From an uncultured Bacteroidales bacterium (lineage in GTDB: Bacteria; Bacteroidota; Bacteroidia; Bacteroidales; Bacteroidaceae): DNA of 64,000 nt. Positions within the stretch are counted from its first letter, which is position 1; the number at the start of each line of letters is the position of its first letter. The position numbers were made by a program, and so were the translations under genes. The DNA lies in assembly GCA_902779165.1 (NCBI GenBank), contig CACZAN010000029.1, positions 16,917-80,916 on the forward strand, read 5' to 3'. Positions 29,251 through 37,815 of this stretch are shown in pieces. The notes below the pieces were generated by a model, which worked only from the letters and a program-made list of their open reading frames with translations, did no database searches and had not been told where the DNA came from.

Positions 29251-30822
29251 TTAGTACCCCGACCAAAGCTGGCGCGAGTACAGGCGGAATAGTTCGTCCC
29301 AACGTGTGACGGTGGCACCAAAGAAGTCGCGGGTGTATCCGTCGAGGAAAATTGTTTTCTCTTCCTCGTCGCTCAGCGTCTGCCAGGTTTGTTCCACGAA
29401 GGGGAGTTCTCGCCTGCCTTTCTCAAGGAAGTACTTCCGGGCAGCCTCCATGGGTGGACGGCAGTCGCCCCAACGTACGGTGGCCAGGCGGTTGGCCTGC
29501 CGATAATGCCAAAGGGCGGCATCGTCGCGCAGACGGTGCTGACCGCAGACTCCCAGCATCATAGGCAGCGATGTATTGCCCGAGAAAACAGGGAAGCGGG
29601 GGGACTGGCCGGGATTGTCGAGGCACACCCATGCAACACCTCCCACCGCGTCGGGTAGCCACGAACGCAACTGTATGATGGTACTGTAGGCGCACCACGA
29701 GACACTGACCGTGCGGATATTCTTCATCGTGGAATCGTTCAGCAGATGGCCATAAAGTGTAATCTCGTCCGGGCGCATCCAAGGATTGGTGATCATACTT
29801 CTTCCCTTCACCTCCGACTTCGCGGCAAGGCTGTCGATGCGGCATGAGAGGCTCTGGGTTGTACCCTCATAGTAGGAACTCAGCAACTCGGCCACCCGTT
29901 CCACGCTCACCAGTGAATCGGGACGCACACTGACGGGTAGCTCTTCCATCTCGTCTGTGAATCCCTGAGAGGGAGCCAGCTGCTGCATGATGAACAGCTC
30001 GCGTACCGAATAGTTCTTGGGTTCGTTGAAGTAGTTGCCGCCGCTGTATGCTTTCCAAAACGAAAACTCCTCCTTGCCGTCCCAAAACTTCAGTTTTCGC
30101 GCCACGTCGAACACGTTCTCCGAAGCCATGAAGCGATCTGGGTCGGAGAGGTCCAGACGGCCGATGCGGCTGATGTTAGCGCTCACGGCAATCTCGTCAT
30201 CGGGGATGCGCTGCGCTGCCCATACACCGCCCACTTTTTTAGGACCTTCGCCCTGTACTTCAAAAATCCAGACCTCGTTGGGGTCGGCGATGGTCAGACA
30301 CTCTCCAGAGTCCCCGTAGCCGTATTCCTTGATGAGTTGGCCCATCAGTCTGATGGCTTCACGGGCCGTGGTGCATCGTTCTAATGCCACACGGGCCAGT
30401 TCCTCAATCATGAACAATCCAGCTTTGTTTTCCAAGGTGTCTCGGCCACCGTAGGTTGTCTCTCCAATGCCCAATTGGTGTTCGTTCAAACAGGGATAGG
30501 CGGTGTTGAAGTAGCGGAAGGTATGGCGGACCTGCGGTATCTGTCCTCGCTCTTTCACTCCCGTGCGGTCGGTAATGTGCTCAGTGTGCATTGTACCTTC
30601 GTAAATGCTCAAGACGGTATCTCGTGGATAGTCCTGGGCCGGGACAATATTCATCCACGTGCGATACCACGAATCGCAGGTGTGGCTGGTGATGACACTT
30701 CCGTCCGTCGATGCCTTCTTGCCCACCATAATGCTGGTGCAGGCGTCGCGGTCGAAATCTTCTGCCAAACCATAGGCCGGAAGTAGCAGGAAGAATAAAG
30801 GAAGAATGATGAGTCTTTTCAT
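29251..30822 (-). CDS. C69-family dipeptidase
   Basis: About 523 residues with a signal peptide (MKRLIILPLFFLLLPAYGLA). The N-terminal-nucleophile segment DACTSIMVGKKASTDGSVIT supplies the catalytic cysteine that becomes active after processing. The rest (GIGETTYGGRDTLENKAG, WIFEVQGEGPKKVGGVWAAQR, ANISRIGRLD) is typical of MEROPS C69 peptidases (PepD group), which hydrolyse a range of dipeptides in the envelope. Start ATG 30822 is chosen over 30861 because the -7 box lies at 30849-30856. It is convergent with the STAND operon, with 24 bases between stops. Confidence 0.9.
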   Translation of the reverse strand: MKRLIILPLFFLLLPAYGLAEDFDRDACTSIMVGKKASTDGSVITSHTCDSWYRTWMNIVPAQDYPRDTVLSIYEGTMHTEHITDRTGVKERGQIPQVRHTFRYFNTAYPCLNEHQLGIGETTYGGRDTLENKAGLFMIEELARVALERCTTAREAIRLMGQLIKEYGYGDSGECLTIADPNEVWIFEVQGEGPKKVGGVWAAQRIPDDEIAVSANISRIGRLDLSDPDRFMASENVFDVARKLKFWDGKEEFSFWKAYSGGNYFNEPKNYSVRELFIMQQLAPSQGFTDEMEELPVSVRPDSLVSVERVAELLSSYYEGTTQSLSCRIDSLAAKSEVKGRSMITNPWMRPDEITLYGHLLNDSTMKNIRTVSVSWCAYSTIIQLRSWLPDAVGGVAWVCLDNPGQSPRFPVFSGNTSLPMMLGVCGQHRLRDDAALWHYRQANRLATVRWGDCRPPMEAARKYFLEKGRRELPFVEQTWQTLSDEEEKTIFLDGYTRDFFGATVTRWDELFRLYSRQLWSGY

Positions 30823-30848
30823 AATGATGGATATTACTTTCAAGGGCG

Positions 30849-30856
30849 CAAAAGTA
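30849..30856 (-). promoter_or_regulatory. -7 box of the C69 dipeptidase gene
   Basis: Minus-strand TACTTTTG, 27 bases upstream of the chosen start; it decides the start codon. The stretch 30857-31052 holds nothing else I can identify. Confidence 0.6.
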
Positions 30857-31052
30857 CTCATTTCCTATGAAAGGACATAGAAAAAAGATGTTTATGAAGT
30901 TAAAAACTATTAAATTGACGTTCGATAATAAGTATTCTTGCCCGTGATGATATACTTTGCATTCAAAAAAAGAATCAAACAAGTATGATGGCCATCTTTT
31001 CAGAGAAAACCGACTTCATGTTTTCAAGAGAATAATGAAAGGGAGGAAATAG

Positions 31053-31721
31053 TTATTTGAAGAACTCGGCAGCAACGGTTTCAAGTTCTGTATACCACGA
31101 TAGCCCGAAACGTCGGATGAGGGGGTCGCGGAGGAAGCGATAGACGGGGAGCTTGAGTTCGCGGCCGCGCCGGAAGGCTGCATCGCAGACGGCCCAACGA
31201 TGGAGGTTCAGTCCGATGAGGCCGCCAGCGAAATGTTTTTCGCGAATGGGGTAGAGGGCGCAGGATATAGGTTTCATGAAGGGGGCACGCTCCTCCTGTG
31301 TGTGTTGTTGTGACTCGATATGACTCTGATCTTTAGATGACTGACGTTGCCGGCAGACACGCTCTAAGGCACAGAGACAGCAGCCAGCAGGGAGCTCCTC
31401 GACGGTATAAGGGGGATAATTGTAGTAGGTGAAGACACAGTCTTTGCCGCCTACGATGGAGGTGACGAGTTCGCCCTCAGGGTCTCTGTAGGCCACCCCC
31501 TGACGATCAACGACGGTTTGTGCTTGGGCAGACATGAGTGGCCAAGTGTCGTCCAGCAGAGCTTCGATTTCACTCACCTCGTCGAGGGTTACGGGAGCTC
31601 CTGCATCGCCCTCTATGCAACAGGCACCGCCGCAGGCAGACAAGTCACAGCAGAAATATTCAGTGATGATGGAGGTAGAAATCAATATGCCTCCGATGTC
31701 AAGGATTGGGATTTGTTTCAA
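31053..31721 (-). CDS. DUF3109 family cysteine-rich protein
   Basis: 222 residues beginning MKQIPILDIGGILISTSIITEYFCCDLSACGGACC. The cluster of cysteines there and a second set in GCCLCALERVC and KPISCALYPIRE suggest a bound Fe-S cluster or zinc, as predicted for the YkgJ/DUF3109 family. Function not established. It lies between ung and the dipeptidase on the same strand. The 47-base gap to ung contains short GTTTAAGGGTTCAAGAG-type direct repeats. Confidence 0.85.
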   Translation of the reverse strand: MKQIPILDIGGILISTSIITEYFCCDLSACGGACCIEGDAGAPVTLDEVSEIEALLDDTWPLMSAQAQTVVDRQGVAYRDPEGELVTSIVGGKDCVFTYYNYPPYTVEELPAGCCLCALERVCRQRQSSKDQSHIESQQHTQEERAPFMKPISCALYPIREKHFAGGLIGLNLHRWAVCDAAFRRGRELKLPVYRFLRDPLIRRFGLSWYTELETVAAEFFK

Positions 31722-31768
31722 GTTTAAGGGTTTAAGGGTTCAAGAGTTTAAGAGTTCAAGGGCTTATG

Positions 31769-32431
31769 TTACCATTCTATCGGTGTCTGACCGCACCTTA
31801 TTAAATAATCATTGCAAAGCTGGAAGTGATGGTTGTTGAAGAACCCACGATAGGCGGAGAGGGGAGAGGGATGGGCTGAACGCAGGACGAGGTGGCGTTG
31901 GGCATCTATGAACTGAGCCTTAGCGCCCGCATAGCTTCCCCACAACAGAAATACCAGATGCTCACGCTCTGTTGCCAGAGCACGAATGGCTGCATCAGTG
32001 AAAACTTCCCAACCCCGACGTTGATGAGAACCTGCCTGTCCACGACGCACGGTGAGCGTGGCATTCAACAGCAACACACCCTGATGAGCCCATCGTGTGA
32101 GATCGCCTGACTGGGGGGCTGGCCGTCCGAACTCGCTTTGGATTTCGGTATAAATGTTCTTCAGCGAAGGTGGTAGTTCGACTCCATCAGGAACCGAGAA
32201 ACTCAGTCCCATTGCCTGATCTGGTTCATGATAGGGGTCCTGTCCCAGGATGACGACCTTTACTTGCTCGAAGGGCGTCTGAGCAAAGGCATTGAAAATA
32301 AGACGTCCTGGAGGATAGCACTCTCCGCTACCGTATTCCTGACGTACGAAAGCCGCTAATTCGGCGAAATAGGGCTTCGCAAATTCTGGGGACAAGCGTC
32401 GCCCCCAACTTTCTTCTATTCTTACGTCCAT
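31769..32431 (-). CDS. ung: Uracil-DNA glycosylase, family 1
   Basis: 220 residues. Removes uracil from DNA. The water-activating motif GQDPYH is at 63-68 (Asp65) and the HPSPLSAYRGFF motif carries the catalytic His187; LLLNATLTVRRGQAGSHQ is the uracil-recognition region. The in-frame ATG at 32473 would overlap the -7 box at 32471-32478, so ATG 32431 (MDVRIEESWG) is the start. It may be cotranscribed with the DUF3109 gene. Confidence 0.95.
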   Translation of the reverse strand: MDVRIEESWGRRLSPEFAKPYFAELAAFVRQEYGSGECYPPGRLIFNAFAQTPFEQVKVVILGQDPYHEPDQAMGLSFSVPDGVELPPSLKNIYTEIQSEFGRPAPQSGDLTRWAHQGVLLLNATLTVRRGQAGSHQRRGWEVFTDAAIRALATEREHLVFLLWGSYAGAKAQFIDAQRHLVLRSAHPSPLSAYRGFFNNHHFQLCNDYLIRCGQTPIEW

Positions 32432-32470
32432 TTTCGTAGGATTTTGACGAGGTTTGACACCTTGACTCTG

Positions 32471-32478
32471 CAAAAGTA
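32471..32478 (-). promoter_or_regulatory. -7 box of the ung transcript
   Basis: Minus-strand TACTTTTG, 40 bases before the ung start; it excludes the longer N-terminal extension. Confidence 0.6.
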
Positions 32479-32588
32479 GTTATTTTCTCTGAAAAACTCT
32501 TCATTTTCTACAAAAATAACTCAAGAAGTTTGCAAGAATGATTAAAACAACGTACCTTAGCCAAAAATATCGAACAAAATCACGTTAC

Positions 32589-33716
32589 ATGAACCAAACA
32601 GAAAACAATTATTGCCTCATATTAGCAGGAGGACTCGGTAGCCGACTATGGCCTACCAGCCGAGAGAAAACCCCAAAACAATATCTTGATTTCACAGGTA
32701 CCGGTAGAACACTAATCCAGCAGACCTACGACCGCTTTGCAGAGTTCATAAGACCTGAAAATATCTTCGTTTCCACTCAGGTTGACTACCTGCCACTGCT
32801 ACACGAGCAGTTGCCGCAGTTGCCGCGCCACCAGATTCTGGCAGAACCCGTTCGTCGCGGCACGCTGGCGCCTGTCACTTGGGGAACCAGTGCAATCGCC
32901 AACATTTGTCCTGATGCCCGAATCATTGTTTCTCCTTCAGACCAGGAAATTTTCGACAAGAATGCTTTCGAACAGGACATCCTCCACGCTCTGGAAATCG
33001 TCAGTTCGAACGAAGGAGTGATAACCCTTGGAGTCAGCCCCACTCGCCCAGAGACGGGCTATGGTTACGTGCAAATCGGCGAGCCGGCCCGTCGCTCGCC
33101 CAATATCTTCAAGGTGAAAGCCTTCACCGAGAAACCTGGCGAAGACTTCGCTCGCATCTTTATGGAGAGTGGAGAATTCCTGTGGAATACGGGTCTCTTT
33201 GCTTTTGGTGCACCCTACATGATAAACAATATCATTAAGCACGTGCCGGAGTACCGTGATGACTTCCCGGAACTCATCAATCTGGGCTCCACCGCCACCA
33301 CGGACATTGCACCCGCCTGCTATGCTGCTCTGCCCAACCTCTCGCTGGAATATGCGCTACTCGAACACACAGAGCACCGCTACGTACAGCGTTGTCATTT
33401 CGGTTGGGCTGATATAGGTACTTGGCAGACAGTAGGTACCGACGCCGTCTACTCTCAGCGCAAGAATACCCCTGTTCCTCCCACAGATATCCACGTTGAC
33501 GGTCGCGACAACGTCTGCCTGCACAGTGATGCACTCTTCGATAATGCTTCAGGCAACATCGTTCGTCTGCCCAGTGGTCATCTGGCTGTCATCAGTGGGC
33601 TCGATAATTATGTTATTACTGAACAGGAGGGCGTGCTTATGATTTGTCCTAAGGACGATGCAGCCGCCATGCGACGACTGCAAACACTCGCGCACCTCGA
33701 CACCCTTGAAGAGTAG
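32589..33716 (+). CDS. Mannose-1-phosphate guanylyltransferase
   Basis: About 375 residues. Makes GDP-mannose from mannose-1-phosphate and GTP for surface glycans. The nucleotidyltransferase signature LAGGLGSRLWPTSREKTPKQYLD (about 13-35), EPVRRGTLAPVTWGTSAIA and TEKPGEDFARIFMESGEFLWNTGLF are diagnostic of the ManC/Mpg group. The GMP-only C-terminal region is present, but no phosphomannose isomerase domain follows, so it is the monofunctional form. ATG 32589 (MNQTENNYC) is preferred over 32538, whose extension is not conserved-looking. Confidence 0.93.
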   Translation: MNQTENNYCLILAGGLGSRLWPTSREKTPKQYLDFTGTGRTLIQQTYDRFAEFIRPENIFVSTQVDYLPLLHEQLPQLPRHQILAEPVRRGTLAPVTWGTSAIANICPDARIIVSPSDQEIFDKNAFEQDILHALEIVSSNEGVITLGVSPTRPETGYGYVQIGEPARRSPNIFKVKAFTEKPGEDFARIFMESGEFLWNTGLFAFGAPYMINNIIKHVPEYRDDFPELINLGSTATTDIAPACYAALPNLSLEYALLEHTEHRYVQRCHFGWADIGTWQTVGTDAVYSQRKNTPVPPTDIHVDGRDNVCLHSDALFDNASGNIVRLPSGHLAVISGLDNYVITEQEGVLMICPKDDAAAMRRLQTLAHLDTLEE

Positions 33717-33785
33717 TCAAAAACCGACGAAACAGCCATATTTCACACTGCAAAACGCCTCCGATAGCAAAAAGTTGGCATTTTA

Positions 33786-33817
33786 TTTGGCAGTTCGCCG
33801 AATTTGCACTACTTTTG
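33786..33817 (+). promoter_or_regulatory. Promoter of the tRNA-Met gene
   Basis: A textbook Bacteroidota pair: TTTG at 33786-33789 (-33) and TACTTTTG at 33810-33817 (-7), with the tRNA starting 15 bases later. Confidence 0.8.
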
Positions 33818-33831
33818 CAGCCACAAACGAT

Positions 33832-33905
33832 GGACTTGTAGCTCAGTTGGTTAGAGCAACAGACTCATAATCTGGAGGTCCTAGGTTCAAGCCCTAGCTG
33901 GTCCA
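33832..33905 (+). tRNA. tRNA-Met (anticodon CAT), probably elongator
   Basis: The cloverleaf folds cleanly: acceptor 33832-33838 with 33898-33904, D stem GCTC/GAGC (33841-33844, 33854-33857), anticodon loop CTCATAA with CAT at 33866-33868, and T arm CTAGG/TTCAAGC/CCTAG (33881-33897). CCA is not encoded; the discriminator is A33905. GTAGCTCAGTTGGTTAGAGCA resembles elongator tRNA-Met more than the lysidine-modified tRNA-Ile(CAT), but the latter cannot be excluded by sequence alone. The acceptor stem has a T-T mismatch at its sixth pair and the anticodon stem an A-G at its first. Confidence 0.93.
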
Positions 33906-33915
33906 CGCAGAAAAT

Positions 33916-33950
33916 CAGCAACTTATGGTCACTCCTAAGTTGCTGTTTTT
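33916..33950 (+). terminator. Rho-independent terminator after tRNA-Met
   Basis: Perfect 10-bp stem CAGCAACTTA/TAAGTTGCTG (33916-33925, 33936-33945), 10-base loop, then five T. Confidence 0.9.
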
Positions 33951-34009
33951 CGAAATAAGCCGTTCGGCAGCAGAATACTAGTCTTATAAACCATAATTAG
34001 ATATAAACC

Positions 34010-35599
34010 GTGATTCGCAAATTCGACTTCCTCATTATTGGCTCGGGCGTGGCCGGAATGAGTTATGCACTGAAGGTCGCTCAGAGCGGCAAGGGCAAGG
34101 TAGCGCTCATCTGCAAGACCACTATCGACGAGGCGAATACCGACAAGGCACAGGGCGGCGTTGCCAGTGTCACCAACCTCAAGGTGGACAACTTCGAGAA
34201 ACATATCCACGACACGATGGTTGCCGGCGATTTCATCAGCGATCCAGCAGCCGTAGAACAGGTGGTGCGCAATGCACCTAAGGGCATTGCCGACCTGGTG
34301 AAGTGGGGCGTGAACTTCGACCGCAATGAGGACGGGGAGTTCGACCTCCATCGTGAGGGGGGACACAGTGAATTCCGTATCCTTCATCATGCCGATGATA
34401 CCGGCCATGAGATCCAGCAGGGACTCATTCGTGCCGTTCGTCGCAATAAGCGTATCACCGTTCTCGAGAACCACTTCGCTGTGGAAATCATCACTCAGCA
34501 TCATTTAGGTCGCGAGGTGAATCGCCACATGACGGACATTGAGTGCTATGGTGCTTACGTCCTTGATCCCGACACCCAGAAAATTGACACCTTCCTCTCA
34601 CGTGTCACCCTGATGGCAACAGGAGGCACGGGTGCCGTCTACGCCACCACCACAAATCCTAATATTGCAACGGGGGATGGCATTGCGATGGTTTATCGTG
34701 CTAAAGGTATCGTGAAGGACATGGAATTCGTGCAGTTCCACCCCACTGCGCTCTACAATCCTTCTGAGACCCATCCCGCCTATCTTATCACGGAGGCCAT
34801 GCGCGGCTACGGTGGTATCCTGCGACTGCCTAATGGCGAAGAGTTTATGCAGAAGTACGATAAGCGCCTCTCTCTCGCTCCCCGTGACATCGTTGCCCGA
34901 GCCATAGACAAGGAGATGAAGATTCACGGTATCGATCACGTGTGTCTTGACGTCACCCACAAGGATCCAGAGGAGACCAAACATCACTTTCCCAATATTT
35001 ATGCCAAATGTCGGAGTATAGGTGTTGATATCACGAAGCAGTATATTCCGGTGGTGCCCTGTGCCCATTACATGTGCGGCGGTATTAAGGTCGATTTGAA
35101 CGGACAGTCGACCATCCACCGTCTCTACGCTGTCGGCGAATGTTCCTGTACCGGTTTGCATGGTGGAAATCGTCTGGCCAGTAACTCCCTCATCGAAGCC
35201 GTCGTATATGCTGATAAAGCCGCAGAGCACTCCATCGCTCACATCGACGAATATACCTTTAATGAGCAGGTCCCCGAGTGGAACGATGAAGGGACGATGA
35301 CCAATGAGGAGAAGGTGCTTATAGCACAGGATATGAAAGAGGTCGGACAAATTATGTCGAACTATGTCGGCATTGTCCGAAGCGACCTGCGCTTGCATCG
35401 TGCCTGGACCCGTCTGGACATCATATACGAAGAGACAGAGGAACTCTTCAAGCGGGTGAAAGCCTCTAAGGACATCTGTGAACTCCGTAATATGGTCAAC
35501 GTCGGCTACCTCATCACCCGACAGGCCATAGAGCGCAAGGAAAGCCGCGGTCTTCATTACACTGTCGATTACCCCAAGCACGCCTACGACCAGAAATAA
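34010..35599 (+). CDS. nadB: L-aspartate oxidase
   Basis: 529 residues. FAD enzyme that oxidises L-aspartate to iminoaspartate for quinolinate and NAD synthesis; with fumarate as acceptor it works anaerobically. The FAD-binding GSGVAGMSYALKVAQ is at 12-26. Family segments include DKAQGGVASVT, REGGHSEFRILHHADDTGHEI, EFVQFHPTAL, PVVPCAHYMCGGIKVD and GLHGGNRLASNSLIEAVVY. The start is GTG 34010 (no nearby ATG gives the complete Rossmann strand). nadA and nadC are not nearby. The next gene begins 11 bases after the stop. Confidence 0.95.
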   Translation: MIRKFDFLIIGSGVAGMSYALKVAQSGKGKVALICKTTIDEANTDKAQGGVASVTNLKVDNFEKHIHDTMVAGDFISDPAAVEQVVRNAPKGIADLVKWGVNFDRNEDGEFDLHREGGHSEFRILHHADDTGHEIQQGLIRAVRRNKRITVLENHFAVEIITQHHLGREVNRHMTDIECYGAYVLDPDTQKIDTFLSRVTLMATGGTGAVYATTTNPNIATGDGIAMVYRAKGIVKDMEFVQFHPTALYNPSETHPAYLITEAMRGYGGILRLPNGEEFMQKYDKRLSLAPRDIVARAIDKEMKIHGIDHVCLDVTHKDPEETKHHFPNIYAKCRSIGVDITKQYIPVVPCAHYMCGGIKVDLNGQSTIHRLYAVGECSCTGLHGGNRLASNSLIEAVVYADKAAEHSIAHIDEYTFNEQVPEWNDEGTMTNEEKVLIAQDMKEVGQIMSNYVGIVRSDLRLHRAWTRLDIIYEETEELFKRVKASKDICELRNMVNVGYLITRQAIERKESRGLHYTVDYPKHAYDQK

Positions 35600-35610
35600 C
35601 GAAAAGACGA

Positions 35611-37815
35611 ATGTCAAAGAAAGCTGCCCAAAGCAACTGGTGGACCCAGTTCAGGAACCTCATAAAAGCTAATACCAGCCTGACAATCATCGTTGTTGCA
35701 GCACTGCTGTTGGAGTTGTCGACTGGAGTGCTGTACTACTTTGCCCAGAACATCATTGAGCGGACGGTGCGGCGACTGATGGACCGGGAGATGAATGCGA
35801 TCTCTCTCAGCATCCGCAACCAAATGGCTAAGGTGGAGGTCACTGTGGAAAACATGGCTTGGGTAGTGACGGATGATTTGGCAGATCCAGACTCGTTGTT
35901 AAGGTTGACGTATCAATTGGTGGAGCATAATCCGGCCATTATGGGTAGTTCTGTCTCATTCGTTCCTTACTATTTTCCCCAAGAAGGCCGTTTGTACGAG
36001 CCGTATTCTGTGCGCCGTAGCGATGGGACTATAGAGTCAATGCAATTGGGTTCACTCCATCATGACTACACACAAATGGAGTTCTATCAGATTCCTATAT
36101 CTACAGGTCGTGGTCACTGGTGCGAGCCTTATTGGGACAAGGAAGGTGCAAAGATGAAGATTACCACCTATGGCATGCCCGTTCGCGACTCCCACGGCAA
36201 AATAGCCGCAGTTGTAGATGCAGACCTTTCGCTGGACTGGTTAGACCATGTCGTGAACCAGGGAAGGGTCTATTCCTCCACAAAACGTTTTCTGGTGACA
36301 GGCCGCCACAATTTGTTGGCGGGCGAGCAAGGCCCGTTATTCAATGTGGCACTTGAACAGTTGAAGCAGCTAAGTGTTCAGACCGATTACGTCGTCATGA
36401 AGGGAGACGATGGTAAGAAGAAACATGTGTATTTTTTGAACGTTGGCGGACAGACAGACTGGATACTCATCAATGTGTTGGATGACGACGCAGTCTTCGG
36501 CAAGTTGCGAAGAATGCGCATTTCATTGTTGCTCCCATTGATGATTGGTCTGATTTTTGCGGGATTCATCGTCTACCGTAGCTCGCGCAATCTGGAGAGA
36601 CTGCGCAGGGTAAATGCTGAAAAAGAACGCATCGGAGGCGAGTTGCGCGTTGCCAGTATGATTCAGCAGAGCATGCTTCCCCGCAACGACCTGCATCAGG
36701 ATGACGTGAATATCTGTGGCACCCAGGAACCTGCCCGTGAAGTGGGGGGAGACCTCTTTGACTTTTTTATCCGCGATGAGAAGCTATACTTCCTCATCGG
36801 TGATGTGAGCGGCAAGGGAGCACCCTCGGCAATGCTGATGGCAGTGACTCATGCCTTGTTCCGTTCTGCTGCTGCCCACAATAGTAATCCTGGTCACATT
36901 ATGCAGACCCTCAACGAGACCTTGTGCCAAGGCAATGACTCGAACATGTTTGTCACGATATTTATCGGTGTGCTCGACTTGCCCACAGGCCATCTGCGTT
37001 ACTGCAATGCTGGTCACGATGTACCCTATGTCATCCATGATTCCCACTATTCAGTCATCGACTGTAATCCCAATATCCCTGTTGGCGTGTTCGACGACAA
37101 GAAATATGGTGTGCAACAGATGGAGATGTTACCAGACAGCACCATCTTCCTCTATACCGACGGGCTGGCGGAGGCTATGGATAAAGATCATCAGCAATTC
37201 GGCATGACACGCATAGAAGCTGTACTCGAAGAGTGTGCTAAAGATCAGCTGAAGCCCCAGCAGATATTGAATATTTTCAACGAACGGGTGCATCAGTTTG
37301 TGGGAGAAGCCGAACAGAGCGACGATCTGACAATGCTTGCCATCTGCTATACGCCTCAACTTTATGAATACACGATGTCAGAGTCGCTAATCTTGAAGAA
37401 CGATGTTCATGAAGTAACGCGTTTCAGTAGCTTCATGGAGTCGGCAACTCAGAAAATGGGCATCGAGAAGACACATGCCCGCAAGTTGCGGCTTGCTGTA
37501 GAGGAGGCGGTTGTCAATGTAATCAACTATGCCTACCCCGTTGGCACCGAGGGTACCGTTGAAGTCCGCCTGATGTCCAATGCCCATCGCATCAAGATGA
37601 TGATTATTGATTCCGGAGTCGCCTTTGACCCCACTTCAAAGGAGAAGGTCGATACAACCCTTTTGGCCGAAGAGCGTCAGATTGGCGGACTGGGAATTCT
37701 GTTGGTACGCGAGTTGATGGACAGCATCAACTATGAGCGCGAGGACGGCAAGAATATCCTCACACTGATAAAGAATCTGAATCCACCGGCAACCCCGTCG
37801 GTTACTGGAGCATGA
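35611..37815 (+). CDS. Membrane SpoIIE-type PP2C phosphatase with Cache sensor and RsbW-like kinase domain
   Basis: 734 residues: membrane helix 22-44, extracytoplasmic Cache-like sensor (about 45-300; YYFPQEGRLYEPY, DADLSLDWLDH), membrane helix 303-322, and PP2C/SpoIIE domain about 345-582. Metal-site motifs are GGDLFDFF (379-386), GDVSGKGAPSA (397-407), NAGHD (466-470) and DDLTMLAI (571-578). An RsbW-like HATPase domain fills 595-722, with N box EEAVVNVINYAY and glycine loop GGLGILLV. Such proteins act in partner-switching control of sigma or anti-sigma-antagonist pathways; phosphatase and kinase on one chain are unusual but known. The 3' end overlaps the convergent GH105 gene by 14 bases. 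Confidence 0.9.
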   Translation: MSKKAAQSNWWTQFRNLIKANTSLTIIVVAALLLELSTGVLYYFAQNIIERTVRRLMDREMNAISLSIRNQMAKVEVTVENMAWVVTDDLADPDSLLRLTYQLVEHNPAIMGSSVSFVPYYFPQEGRLYEPYSVRRSDGTIESMQLGSLHHDYTQMEFYQIPISTGRGHWCEPYWDKEGAKMKITTYGMPVRDSHGKIAAVVDADLSLDWLDHVVNQGRVYSSTKRFLVTGRHNLLAGEQGPLFNVALEQLKQLSVQTDYVVMKGDDGKKKHVYFLNVGGQTDWILINVLDDDAVFGKLRRMRISLLLPLMIGLIFAGFIVYRSSRNLERLRRVNAEKERIGGELRVASMIQQSMLPRNDLHQDDVNICGTQEPAREVGGDLFDFFIRDEKLYFLIGDVSGKGAPSAMLMAVTHALFRSAAAHNSNPGHIMQTLNETLCQGNDSNMFVTIFIGVLDLPTGHLRYCNAGHDVPYVIHDSHYSVIDCNPNIPVGVFDDKKYGVQQMEMLPDSTIFLYTDGLAEAMDKDHQQFGMTRIEAVLEECAKDQLKPQQILNIFNERVHQFVGEAEQSDDLTMLAICYTPQLYEYTMSESLILKNDVHEVTRFSSFMESATQKMGIEKTHARKLRLAVEEAVVNVINYAYPVGTEGTVEVRLMSNAHRIKMMIIDSGVAFDPTSKEKVDTTLLAEERQIGGLGILLVRELMDSINYEREDGKNILTLIKNLNPPATPSVTGA

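Noticed and set aside
29227-31052. Antisense frames opposite the C69 dipeptidase (for example 30475-30786)
   Set aside because: No start context, no domains, and the dipeptidase on the minus strand is unambiguous.
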